Shown here one piece after another: positions 45,790 through 57,000 of a stretch of DNA of 64,000 nucleotides (positions within the stretch are counted from its first letter, which is position 1; the number at the start of each line of letters is the position of its first letter). The notes beneath the pieces were generated by a model, which saw only the letters and a program-made list of their open reading frames with translations, was not told the DNA's origin and did no database searches. Origin of the DNA: Mauremys mutica (Eukaryota > Chordata > Testudines > Geoemydidae); the NCBI RefSeq assembly GCF_020497125.1, contig NC_059080.1, positions 70,290,618 to 70,354,617 of the forward strand. The letters run 5' to 3'. A program made the position numbers and the translations under genes.

Positions 45790-47795
45790 TGCTACAAACA
45801 GTTTGGTCCTTTCTACGCAGAAAGCCAGAGCATGAGCTAATTCAGTTCAAACTAAATGGAAGGATAAACAAAAATAGATCTGCGACTAGGGTTTTTTATT
45901 CCAAAAGGGCTAACTTTAAAATATTAAGGAAATTAGTTAGGGAAGTGGATTGGACTGAAGAACTTGTGGATCTAAAGGCGGAGGAGGCCTGGAATTACTT
46001 AGGTAATAAAGGTAATAATTGGAGATATACCAATCTCCTAGAACTGGAAGGGACCTCGAAAGGTCGAGTCTAGCCCCCTGCCTTCACTAGCAGGACCAAT
46101 TTTTGCCCCAGATCCCTAAGTGACCTCCTCAAGGATTGAACTCACAACCCTGGGTTTAGCAGGCCAATGCTCAAACCACTGCGCTATCCCTCCCCCTTTT
46201 ACTTCAAGTCAAAATTGTAGAAACTATCAGAAGCCTGCATCCCAACAAAGGGGAAAACTCATAGGCAGGAGTTGTAGAGCAGGATGGATGCGCAGGCATC
46301 TCAGAGAGGTGATTAAGAAAAAGCAGAAAGCCTACAAGGAGTGGAAGATGGGAAGGATCAGCAAGGAAAGCTACCTTATTGAGGTCAGAACATGTAGGGA
46401 TAAAGTGAGAAAGGCCAAAAGCCATGTAGAGTTGGACCTTGCAAAGGGAATTAAAACCAACAGTAAAAGGTTCTATAGCCATATAAGTAAGAAGAAAACA
46501 AAGAAAGGAGAAGTGAGACCGCTAAACACTGAGACTGGAATGGAGGTTAAGGATAATTTAGGCATGGCCCAATATCTAAACAAATACTTTGCCTCAGTCT
46601 TTAATGAGGAGCTTAGGGATAATGGTAGGATGACAAATGGGAATGAGGATATGGAGGTCGATATTACCACATCCGAGGTAGAAGCCAAACTCAAACAGCT
46701 TAATGGGACTAAATCAGGGGGCCCAGATAATCTTCATCCAAGAATATTAAAGGAACTGGCCTATGAAATTGCAAGCCCATTAGCAAGAATTTTTAATGAA
46801 TCTGTAAACTCAGGGGTTGTACTGTATGACTGGAGAATTTCTAACATAGTTCCTATTTTTAAGAAAGGGAAAGAAAGTGATCCAGGTAACTACAGGCCTG
46901 TTAGTTTGACATCTGTAGTATACAAGGTCTTGGAAAAAAATTTGAAAGAGAAAGTAGTTAAGGACATTGAGGTCAATGGTAATTGGGACAAAATACAACA
47001 TGGTTTTACAAAAGGTAGATCATGCCAAACCAACCTGATCTCCTCCTTTGAGAAGGTAACAGATTTTTTAGACAAAGGAAAAGCAGTGGATCTAATTTAC
47101 CTCAATTTCAGTGAGGCATTTGATACGGTTCCACATGGGGAATTATTAGCTAAATTGGAAAAAAGATGGGGATCAATATGAAAATTGAAAGGTGGATAAG
47201 GAACTGGTTAAAGGGGAGACTACAATGGGTCATACTGGAAGGTGAACTGTCAGGCTGGAAGGAGGTTACTAGAGGAGTTCCTCAGGGATCGGTTTGGGGA
47301 CCAATTTTATTTAATCTTTTTATTACTGACCTTGGCTCAAAAAGTGGGAATGCGCTAATAAAGTTTGCGGATGACACGAAGCTGGGACGTGTTGCCAATA
47401 CAGAGAGGGACCGGGATATCCTACAGGAAGATCTGGATCACCTTGTAAACTGGAGTAATAGTAATAGGATGAAATTTAATAGTGAAAAGTGCAAGGTTAT
47501 GCATTTAGGGATTAACAACAAGAATTTTTGTTATAAACTGGGGACGCATCAGTTGGAAGTAACATAGGAGGAGAAGGACCTCGGAGTATTGGTTGATCCC
47601 AGGATGCCTATGAGCCACCAATGTGATATGGCTGTGAAAAAAGCTAATGTGGTCTTGGGATGCATCAGGCAAGGTATTTCCAGTAGAGATCAGGAGGTGT
47701 TAGTACTGTTCTACAAGGCACTGGTGAGATCTCATCTGGAGCATTGTGTGCAGTTCTGGTCTCCATGTTTAAGAAGGATGAATTCAAACTGTTAG
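45789..47795 (+). pseudogene. CR1 reverse transcriptase
   Basis: In living CR1s the enzyme copies the element's RNA at a nicked target. Visible in order: EKKQKAYKEWKMGR-type region, TKSGGPDNLHPRILKEL, ISNIVPIFKKGK, NYRPVSLTSVVYKVLEK, QHGFTKGRSCQTNL, YLNFSEAFDTVPH, GVPQGSVWGPILFNLF, FADDTKLG, KFNSEKCKVMHLG, and a C-terminal ALVRSHLEHCVQFWSP. Defects: a SINE at 46001-46198, a frame change near 47165, a stop at 47565, and Asn (codon 47104-47106) where the first catalytic Asp of motif A is expected. The endonuclease is absent through 5' truncation. Confidence 0.85.
46001..46198 (-). repeat. turtle tRNA-derived SINE, full length, with target duplication
   Basis: On the minus strand, gggggagggatagcgcagtg holds the A box (46186-46176) and gagttcaatcc the B box (46143-46133). 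The body includes 'ggtcctgctagtgaaggcag', a 'tcgacctttcgaggtccct'-like centre and the tail 'ggagattggtatatctcc'. The hexamer ttactt flanks it (45995-46000 and 46199-46204). Removing it restores the CR1 reading NYFKSKL. The family derives from a tRNA and depends on LINE enzymes for movement. Confidence 0.9.
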
Positions 47796-47918
47796 AGGGG
47801 TAGTTGTGTTAATCTGGATCTGTAATATGCGTCTCATGAAGGGAGTATTGACCCACGAAAGTGTATAGACTAACAGACTTATTGGAGCATAAGGTGCCAC
47901 AGGACTCTGTGTCGAATT
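47788..47918. repeat. PLE-tail-like fragment, rearranged
   Basis: 'gttagaggggtagttgtgtt', 'aatctggatctgtaa', 'cccacgaaagtg', 'tagactaacagacttattgg' and 'ataaggtgccacaggactct' are pieces of a PLE-type tail (compare 23922-23995). The last piece is out of the usual order, so the fragment is inverted or permuted internally. It interrupts CR1 between two gaattc-containing sequences. Confidence 0.5.
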
Positions 47919-48690
47919 CTGTACCTGTTCCAGTTTGAGAAGGGCTACTAGGATGATCTGAGGAATGGAAAACCTGTCATGAAAGGAGACTGAAAGAGCT
48001 TGGCTTGTTTAGCCTAACCAAAAGAAGGCTGAAGGGAGATATGATTGCGCTCTATAAATATATCAGAGGGATAAATACCAGGGAGGGAGAGGAATTATTT
48101 ATGCTCAGTACCACTGTGGACACAAACAAATGGATATAAACTGGCCATCAGGAAGTTTAGACTTGAAATTAGATGAAGGTTTCTAACCATCAGAGGAGTG
48201 AAGTTCTGGAATAGCCTTCCAAGGGGAGCAGTGGAGGCAAAAGACTTATCCGGCTTCAAGACTAAGCTTGATAAGTTTATGGAAGGGATGGTATGATGGG
48301 ATAGCCTAATTTTGGGAATTGATCTTTGACTATTAGCAATAAATATGCCCAACGGCCTGTGATGAGACACTAGACAGGGTGGGATGTGAGTTACTACAGA
48401 GAATTCTTTCCTGGGTGTATGGCTGGTGAGTCTTGTCCACATGATAATGGTTTAACTGATCGCCATATTTGGGGTTGGGAAGGAATTTTCCTCCAGGACA
48501 GTTGGCAGAGGCCCTGGGTTTTTTTCGCCTTCCTCTGCAGCATTGGGCACAGGTCACTTGCTGGAGGATTCTCTGCACCTTGAAGTCTTTAAACGAGAAG
48601 TTGAGGACTTCAATAGCTCAGACATACGTCAAGGACTTGTTACAGGTGTGGGTGGGTGAGACTCTGTGGCCTGCTTTGAGCAGAAGGTCA

Positions 48691-49041
48691 GACTAGACCA
48701 GGGGTCGGCAACCGGTGGCTCGCGGCTCGCCAGGGTAAGCACCCTGGCGGGCCGGCCCGGTTTGTTTATCTGCCGCGTCGGCAAGTTCGGCCGATTGCGG
48801 CTCCCACTGGCCGCGGTTCGCGGTCCCAGGCCAATGCGGGAGGCAGGAAGCCGCGGCCAGAACATCCCTCGGCTCGCGCCACTTCCTGCCTCCCGCATTG
48901 GCCTGGGACCGCGAACCACGGCCAGTGGGAGCCGTGATCGGCTGAACTTGCCGACGCGGCAGATAAACAAACCGGGCCAGCCCGCCAGGGTGCTTACCCT
49001 GGCGAGCCGCAAGCCACTGGTTGCCGACCCCTGGTCTAGAC
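48691..49041. mobile_element. GC-rich palindromic hAT MITE
   Basis: The body 48699-49033 starts caggggtcggcaaccggtgg and ends with its complement. Two arms of 152 bases (48699-48850 and 48882-49033) are nearly identical in inverse order around a 31-base loop. Flanking octamers gactagac and gtctagac match at seven of eight positions, and the CR1 3' end continues on both sides. It contains no gene, only shadow frames caused by high G+C. Confidence 0.9.
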
Positions 49042-49089
49042 GATCATAATGGTCCCGTCTGACCTTAAAGTCTATGAGCACATCTGACA

Positions 49090-49797
49090 TCTAGTGAGCA
49101 ACATCTCTGCTCCTGGTTATTGGCATGTGGTTTCAGATAGAAGACCAGAAGGAATATGGAATTATGAAACTACCTGTGGAAGGAAGACTGGATGAGGATG
49201 CAGCTAGCCCTTGTCCTTGAAGAATTCAGTGTATAGAGGTTCTGAAGTAAGGGCCCTGTTCTCCGAAATCCTTCTGGCCGAAATAATGGCATCCAGGAAG
49301 ACCACTTTCCAGGACAAGAATAAGTAAAGAACACATTATGAAGGGCTCAAATGGGGGACCCATGCATCTTGACAACACCAGGTTGAGATCCCAGGATGGG
49401 ACTGGTTGTCATACCTGGGATACAGTCTGTCCAATCCCTTGAGAAAACGACAGATCGGCCATTCACCTATGGGTGGAACACTGAAATTGCAGCCAAGTGG
49501 ACTCTAATTGATGCCACTGATAGTCCTTGCTGCTTCAGGTGTAGCAAGTAGTCCAGAATGAATGGTACTGACAAAAGTGCGGGCAAGACGCCTTTCTGCA
49601 CTGACCAGATCGAGAACCTTTTCCATTTTGCCAAGTACGTCGCTTTACTGGACAGCTTTCTGTTCCTTCAAAGAACTTCTCGAACCGGTCCGGAGCATGC
49701 TAGCTCCAATAGGTTCAGCCATGGAGCTTCCAGGCTGTGAGATGAAGGGATTTGAGGTTCAGGTGACGCAGGCAGCTATGGTCCTGAGATATCAGAT
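49090..49797 (-). pseudogene. DIRS tyrosine recombinase, N-terminal part
   Basis: Minus-strand translation in shifting frames gives LLKQQGLSVASIRV, then AISVFHPPVNGRSVF, PSWDLNLVLSRCMGPPFEPL and KVVFLVAIISARRISEIGAL. These follow DIRS recombinases (SI..HL.AIS.FH; WDLNLVL..L..PPFEP; FL.A..SARR.SEL, where the Arg is the first catalytic residue). It continues, after the CR1 block, at 45789. Such enzymes insert the circular DNA intermediate without target duplication. Confidence 0.6.
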
Positions 49798-50531
49798 CAG
49801 GAACCTGAAGTAGCCAAACTAGTGTATCCAGTGACAGGTTCATGAGCGTAGTAAACCAGTGCTGTCATGGCCACACTGGGGCTTATCAAGATGACTTGTG
49901 CTCTGTCCCGTCCGATACTCAGCAAAACCTTGTGTATGAGAGGAATGGGTGGAAATGCATAGTACAGATGACCTGCCCAAGGCAAGAGGAAGGCATCTGT
50001 TAGAGATCCTGGACTGTGGCCCAGGAAGGAGCAGAACTGGAGACACTTCCTGTCATGCTCTGTTGCATGTACTTGAGGAGTTCCCCTCTTCTGCAAGAGG
50101 ACTTGTAGGGCCTCGGGGTAAATGGACCACTCATGGTGGTTGGAGAAGACCCTGCTGAGGTGATCTGCCAATTCGTTCTGACAATCCAGAAGATAGGACT
50201 CCTCGAGGAGAGTCGAGTGGGCTACACAAAATTCCCATAAGCAAAGTGCCTCCTGGCACAGGTGAGAGGATGTGCTCTGCCCTGTCTGTTGATATAAAAC
50301 ATGGCTGTTGAGTTGCCTGTGAGAACTGACATGCATCTGCCCGCTATATGGGGATGGAACACCCGACAGGCCAGGCGAACTGCCCTGAGCTCTCTGATAT
50401 TGATGTGTAACCAGAGCTCTTCCAGAGACCAGAGGCCCACAGTTCTGAGGGACCCCAAGTGAACTCCCCCATCTCATTGTGGACGCATCTGTGATGATGG
50501 TTTGGGTCTCAAGAAAGGGACTCCTGCGCAC
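49797..50531 (-). pseudogene. DIRS RNase H and connecting region
   Basis: RNase H pieces alternate between two frames: TIITDASTMRWGSSLGV, 'HINIRELRAVRLACRVF', 'AMFYINRQGR' and 'LADHLSRVFSNHHEWSIYP'. The linker reads HDRKCLQFCSFLGH, 'DAFLLPWAGHLYYAFPPIP' and 'DRAQVILISPS'. TDAS, E in LELRAV-type context and D in TDNT (here TGNS) are the catalytic acids, so the third is substituted. RNase H would remove the RNA strand after copying. One frameshift near 50450 and another near 50240 break it. Confidence 0.7.
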
Positions 50532-50899
50532 GCTGCTATAGGGTCCACCATTTGAGGGAAGTGATCACCCTTGGGGGAACCGCATTGACTGAGTATAGCT
50601 AATGTCGGCTTGGCAAGTATACCAATCCAGCCATTCCTGGAGGGGTCTGAGCTGAGGAGTCTCATGTACTGAACAACACAGGTACAAGATGCGATGGGGC
50701 CCCATGAGTTGTAAGCAATTCCTTGCTGTAGTGACAGGGTAATTCTTGAGGCTTTCTGTAAGCCTCTTTGTTTGGACGTATGCTTCTGGGAGAGAAGCCA
50801 CGGCCTGCAGAAATGCCCCAATGAATTATATCCTTTGGACTTGGGAGACAGTATATTTCTTCACATTTATGAGCAGACCCAAGTCCTGGAAGGTTGACT

Positions 50900-51368
50900 G
50901 TATTAGTCTCACATCTGCCTCTACCTGACCTCTAACCAGCCAGTCATTTAGGTACAGATAAATCTGAACCCCTTACCCTCAGAAAGGCTGCAATAACCGC
51001 TATGCACTTTGTGAACACTCAAGGGGCCATCGAGCACCAAATGCTAGCACCGTAAATTGGTAGTGCACATGGTTCACAACAAATATAAGAAACCTTCTGT
51101 GTCCCTGAAACATGGCAATGTAGAAATAAACATCCTTTATGTCAAGAACGGTGTACCAGACCCCGGGATCCAGGGAGGGAACGATGGAGGCCAAGGAGAC
51201 CATGTAGAACTTCAGCTTCTTTGTTAATTTGTTGAGGTTTCGCAGGTCCACAATTGGTCTGAGACTATTGCTGGTTTTTGGGATTAGGAAATAGCGAGAG
51301 TAGAACACCCAGCACTTTAGCTCTGGCACAACCTCCTCCACTGCTCCTATTCTTAGGAGCAACTGCAC
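50900..51368 (-). pseudogene. DIRS reverse transcriptase
   Basis: The frame 51368-51000 reads RIGAVEEVVPELKCWVFYSR, then YFLIPKTSNSLRPIVDLRNL, LDIKDVYFYIAMFQGHRRFL and HYQFTVLAFG, the DIRS-type RT fingers and palm (motif A is LDLKDAYFHI; the Asp is present). After a break, motif C appears at 50954-50937 as YLNDWL instead of YLDDWL. Both frame decay and this substitution make it inactive. It lies directly after the gag-like gene and before RNase H, in standard order. Confidence 0.75.
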
Positions 51369-51812
51369 CTCTAGGGCTAGAAGCTGCTTGTGAAAAGGAT
51401 CCCTAAAGAGGGATGGGAAAGGAGGGTGGGAAGGAGGTAGTACAACAAAACTGAAGGGTGTATCTCAATGCTATTGTGTGTAGCACCCATCAGTCCAAGG
51501 TACTACAGGACCACACCTGATAGAAGTGGAATAACCAGTCCACAAAAACTGGGGAATCTGGATCCATGAACTGTCCTGGCATATCGTTCCTAATGTCCCA
51601 TCAAAGCATCTGCTTTAACCCCACTGAATGTCTCAAAGGTACAGATGAAGACTGTGGCTGAGGTCTCCTCCGCTAGCCCCTGCTCCTTCTCCTGCTATAG
51701 TCCTGTCAAGCAGGCAGGGGGAAGAAGTGAGCTGCCTACTGTGGCCTACGGTGCTTCCTCACTGGGGTTGGAGTAAGAAGGCCGAAAGACTCAAGTGTGG
51801 CCTTTGAGTCCT

Positions 51813-53731
51813 TTAAGTTGCGTAATTTGGAGTCTGCTCAGAAAAGAGTGATGTAACCTCAAAGGGGAGGTCATGCAACGTTAGTGCAGCAAGCCCGAGG
51901 AGGTGGAGCCACGAACTCTTGCATGTAGTGACCACCAAGGCCATGGAATGAGCCACCAAGTCTACTACATCTAGGGCTGCCTGCAGGGACGCCTTTGCTA
52001 TGGCCTTGCCTTCCTCTATAGGAGCCATGAACTCTCATCTTGACTCCTGAGATAGCAAGTCCTTAAGCTTTTGTATTGAGTCCCAGGTCTTGAAATCATA
52101 CCTGCTCAGGAGCGCCTATTGATTGGTGATCCTGAGCTGGAGAGCCCCTGTCAAATAGACCTTTCTCCCAAAAAGATCTAACTTTTTGGCATCCTTGGCC
52201 TGGGGTGTCAGTCTCCGTTGACCTTGCCTTTCTCGTCCGTTGGCTGGGTGCACGTACAGGAACTCAAACACCTTTGCAGGGACAAAATATTTTCTGTCTG
52301 TCTTTTTTGCTGCGGGGATGCTGGGGTCTGCCACAATGCACTGATGGGGTCATTCAGAGGCAACGCCACTCTCACAGGGCCTATTGCCACTAAGATGTCC
52401 ACAACAGAGTGGGAGGACTCTATAATTTCCTCCACCTAGATCCCCAGGTTCTGAGCTATCCTCCTTAGAAACTCTTAATGTGCCTTATAATCCTCTAGTG
52501 GGGGCGCAACATCAGTTCCTACCACTACCCCATTTGGGGAAGAGGAGGAGGATGCTTGGACCAGCACTGGGCCCTGTTCTTCGCCCTAGGCACTGGCCAG
52601 ATCCTGCGGTGCAATCTCGTGGTACATGGCACCAGTCTCAGTACTGGAGCCTGGGTCATGTTCTGGTGGTGGAAGCAGTCTGGGTTCTGAAGCTACCGAA
52701 TATGACCTTCTGGAGTGGGACCCTGGTTGGGCTGGAAATGCCCATGGTTTCCAGAAAGGCCTCTGCATGTGGAACTGCCACTGCCTGGGTAGCCACGCCA
52801 CCGGTGGCACACCATGGTTCGGGCCTATAGCGGGATAATGCCTAGACTGGCTCCTCCTTGAGACATAAGACCCTGCCTCAGAGGATCCCTCTGGAAACCA
52901 GGGTGGAGCAGTGCCAACCAGCACCGGTGAGCAGCACCGGGAGGGCACCAGAACTGTGCCATCATGGCCAGTTTCCCTTTCCAAACTATCTGCGACCTCG
53001 AGCCTGCAGAGGTCCTTCCCGTCGGTGCCATCCTTGACAGTTCCCATACGGCCTGCGATGTCTGCACCGGTAGCACTAGTAGTCCCTCACTGCCGCAAAG
53101 GCCTCCGTTGTCGACAACACCAGTAGGTTTGTGGGGTTCCAGAGCCTCTCTCGTGGCAGAGAGTCTGTCAGCGCCAGACTCAATGGCGCAGCATAGGTTG
53201 TCAGCACCACAGGGTGGCCCGAACTAGGTCACATCCTGGCAGTATCCACTTGTCCTATCGATCTCAGTGTTGGTGATCAGTTTCTCTTGGTCTTAATTTG
53301 TTTCCTCCTAGGCACCAGAGATAGTGAACGGTGCTTAGTGTCTCTCACCAGCATATATTTCTTTGGCACCAGATCTGATTGACGGTGCCGGGGTTCCTTA
53401 GATGAAGATGAAGTGTCTTGACTCGGTGCTGGAGTCAGGGAACAGCACCAGGGGTCTCAAAGCAAGGTCGGGGACTCCTTATGAAGGCCAAAGTATTCCG
53501 CGCTAAGTCCGGGTGGCTCAGTTCCAATGGAGGTCAGAGCGCTGCCTCCAGAAGGCTAGAGTGAAGTCTAGCATCTCTATCCTTAGTGTGGGGCTTCAAT
53601 TCTCTACAGATCTTGCACTGCTTCCACACAGGAGCTTCCTCCAGACATTTAAGGCAGCTGGAATGGGGGTCACTCACAGGCATAGGCTTGTGACAAGATT
53701 CACAAGGCTTAAAACCCAGAGACTCAGGCAT
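51813..53731 (-). pseudogene. DIRS gag-like gene (ORF1), degraded
   Basis: The start (53731-53534) reads MPESLGFKPCESCHKPMPVS with DPHSSCLKCL and CKIC, homologous to the open frame at 24830-24363 in the short derivative. A stop follows after 65 codons. The middle (53047-52586) is Ser/Pro/Arg-rich in shifting frames. The C-terminal part is recognisable: KTDRKYFVPAKVFEFLYVHP, AKKLDLFGRKVYL, KASLQAALDVVD and SSWLHLLG...LHDLPFE, all hallmarks of DIRS ORF1. Such proteins are thought to coat the element's RNA. At least three frame changes are needed to read through. Confidence 0.7.
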
Positions 53732-53874
53732 GCCCCAGTGCTGGAACAGGGTGTGTTAAACCACTTAGCGGGCTTGCTAACTAATTAAGTAGCTAATAAC
53801 TGAAACTTGCTGCTAAACACAATACGCTATCTGCAACTAGAGTAGAGAAAGTCCACTGAGGAGTACTTGCAGGA

Positions 53875-54083
53875 GCAAGAACAACATGGGTAGTAAGAAG
53901 GAATTGAGGGGGTGGAGGATCAGCAAGACCTTTTATACTGGTGCTAGGAGAGCGCGACTCCAGGGAGCACCAGAGCCAACCCGACGGATATCACTGAGGG
54001 ACAAAACTTTCCAGTGGCAGTACTTGGGGCAAGCACACACCTACATTGGAATGGACATGAGCAAGCACTCGAAGAAGAAAAAG
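53875..54083 (-). repeat. DIRS right inverted terminal repeat
   Basis: The region from about 'gtagtaagaaggaattgagg' to 'gcactcgaagaagaaaa' is the inverted counterpart of 45142-45360. Paired landmarks are ggatcagcaagacctttta with taaagggtcctgctgatct, and ggaatggacatgagcaa with ttgctcatgtccattcc. Confidence 0.75.
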
Positions 54084-57000
54084 CAAGTATATAAAAGAGT
54101 ACCATGTGACACTAAAACATGAGAGCATTATTTTACAGTTTTTAGATACTACAAAAATACTGGAACATCTGCACAGACAGAGTTTACCGTACTGCAAAGA
54201 ATAAACAATGATTTAATGTTAAGAAGTAATGCATCAAATGAACACCGTTCTTATCTGATGAAAATTTGATATTCATGTCTCAATTTTCTAGATAAACATT
54301 ACAAATACTTTTTAAGGAAGACTGCTTCTAAACGTGACACCACGCAGTAGAACTTCATTAAATAAACACAATTACCATTCAAGTTTTATATAATTTACAC
54401 ATTTCAATTAAACTTTCATTTTATGTTGATTTCACACTGTTCATATGTGAGTTTTAAAATAGTCATTAACACTCCCATTATTTCTATTACAACAGCACAG
54501 ATGTGTAAATCAGGATTGGGGCCCCAACTGCACTGGCTACTGTAAATACACAAGAAGATACAAAGAATGTTTAAGTGTCAATAAAAAAGATCATAGTTAA
54601 CAATTGTTATGACATCCTACTTACATTTCACAAATAGTTATAGCCATTTAAGAAAAAAATTCAACATAGGTTTAATAAACAAAGTCTGCATGCGTAACTT
54701 GTTTTCAAAGAGACATTCCAGATGGATAGGAGTAACGTCAGAGACAGAAGACCTCAACAAGCTTCTGTAAGAGTACAAGTACAGCTGGTTCAGATTTTAT
54801 TCAGCACATATATACACACTAAACGAAGAATTAATCACTAAAACGAAATAAGTCAACAGAATTTCAGAAAATGTACCAGATTTAAAACAGTGTCCAATAA
54901 AAATTTTATTAACTAAGTGTTAACAGCAAGAGTACCACTGACTTCAGCAAGCCCAAGACTAAAAACTGCTGTTAAATATGAACTCTGCAGCATAACAATC
55001 AACTTCAGAAATAAATCAAATACTCATCATCCAGTATCAGTCGTTTAAATTGCTTTTAAGAAGTCAAAACCAAGTAACTATGTAGAAAGTTCTCTTTTAC
55101 AGTTATAAAAAGACCAGTAATCAATATGCATATGTTGAGGAAAATCTTTTAAAGTCATCATAGTGCAACACAATACTGTTATACTACACGGCACCATACA
55201 ATTATACGTGTCCATTTCAGCAGAGCTACAAGAGTTGCTGAGGTTTCCCTCAGTGCTTCAATGAAAACCAATACATCTACATTTCACTGGCTGTTTATGT
55301 GAAATTAAAGTTAGAAGCCAAACTGAGCATCAAGAAAAATCAAGACAAATGTGTAAGTATGTATGAATATACTTAAGAGAGCCCAATCGTGTGTTAAGTC
55401 AGGAAAGATTTCCACTGACGTAAACAGGAGTTCTGCCTGAGTAACGACAACAATACTGGACCTATAATTTTATGTGGCAAAAAATATCTTCTGAAAATAA
55501 AATGGCATGCATGTTTATTAGTAATAAGAAACAATGGAATGAAAATAGGCACTTTTTCTGCATTTGCTTGAAAATTTTCTCTCTCCTAGTAAAAGATTCA
55601 CACATCCTTTACAACTGGATGTTTCACTGCTCCCAGTTTGAGAGGCAGACATACGCTGGTCAGTGACAAGGAAGGTGTCATCCAGTCCCTGAAGACGCAG
55701 CCAGTTTGAGGTAGCTTCTATAAATAAAGTATTTCTATGGCAGCAGCTAACTTTGAAACGAATAACAATGACTTCAGTACGTTACAGCAGAACATCTACT
55801 GCAGCCAGGGAGGAATAACCACATACACCAAACTAGCATCTGATCCATCTGACAGCTTGGAGCAGAGACTGAAAAGGTTTCCACATCTAGTTTGTATAAT
55901 TGTGGTAAAAAGTATGAACAGAAGACGACCAAGGTTCACATGTTTCTTCATCTGAAACAAAGGATCTTTCTGTCCATTTAGTTACCATTACACTTAAGGA
56001 ACGAGCTCTAGGGTGAAATCATGGCCCCAGTGAAGTCAACAGCAAGACTACCACTGACTTCAGCAAGCCCAAAATTTCACCCCTAACATGTAAAGGAGGA
56101 GCAAGTCTCCTAGATTTGTAGGCTACTGCATTTTGTCTACCTACACATATGTGGATAAACTTAGGGGCAGTCCAGGCTATTGCTGATAGACAGGAGAGAG
56201 TGAAGCAATCAGGAGTTTCTGAAAGCCTCAGAACAGGCTATGCAGATTTTAAATGCTCTACTAATTCATAGTGCCCACCACAGATTTCATAATGGGTGCT
56301 TGGGATATCACTTGTGATCTGTGGAGCACAGTATTCAATTTGGAAATAAAGGCAAAGTTTGTCCACAGTATTACATTTTCCTTATGAAAAGTACAATAGA
56401 TTATGCACAGAGTTCTGACAACTTTGATGCTGAAGTAGTGGCAATAAGAAAGACTGAACACAGCAAGCCAGGTGGCTATCAAAGTCTACAGTTCTATGTG
56501 CACTGCCAATGTTTGCTAAAGGAACTCCAGGATATTCTTTGTTTTGGCCTTGACCAGTACGGTGATGTTGCTGCACCAAAGACAGTCTCAATCATGTTTT
56601 GGAATATGAGTTATTGGACAACCTTTGGTTGTATGAGCTTAGAATATTTCCCCCTTCTTTAATTAGTTTATTTAAAATACCATACAGCTAAGCTAACCTT
56701 GTCTAGTTCTTGGTGGGACATAGTAGTCTGCATCAGCAACAGGGAGCTTTTTCCAGTTGGCTTGGAGCTACATGTCTTCTGCTGGCTTTCCTATACCTGT
56801 GGGGATGCAGCTGCCTGCGAGGCTTTCCCACATATACTGTAAAGGGAGCATACCTTACCTCATTATTAGGTGTTTCCAGAAACCTATCTTCCAATATCCC
56901 AAAGCAAAATAATAACCCAGCAAATCTTAGAATCCAACAGTCAAACAACAGGAACTTTTAAAAATCCCTTTTTAGGGATTTCAGTTTGGGTTCAATTTCT

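Larger units (their letters stand above)
45826..49078 (+). mobile_element. CR1 LINE, 5'-truncated, carrying three insertions
   Basis: The copy starts inside the region before the reverse transcriptase (FYSKRANFKILRKLVREVDW) and ends with the CR1 3' terminus (cgatcataatggtcccgtct, cttaaagtctatgag). Lengths of foreign DNA inside: a SINE (46001-46198), a PLE-type fragment (about 47788-47918) and a hAT palindrome (48699-49033). It inserted into the recombinase region of the DIRS element, on the opposite strand. Confidence 0.85.
45142..54083 (-). mobile_element. large DIRS-type retrotransposon, decayed and interrupted
   Basis: The element reads on the minus strand: inverted terminal repeat at 53875-54083, gag-like gene (53731 to about 51800), reverse transcriptase (51368-50900), RNase H (50531-50200), linker, tyrosine recombinase (about 49560-49090 and 45789-45450), then the other terminal repeat and an internal complementary region (45142-45441). 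The termini are inverted rather than direct repeats and no target duplication is seen, both DIRS hallmarks. The CR1-derived block at 45826-49078 splits it. Without that block it would be about 5.7 kb, near the family's usual 5-6 kb. Confidence 0.8.

Noticed and set aside
48629..49090. Overlapping frames of 153 and 127 codons on both strands
   Set aside because: They are shadows of the GC-rich palindrome. The two peptides are near copies of each other because the arms are inverted repeats.
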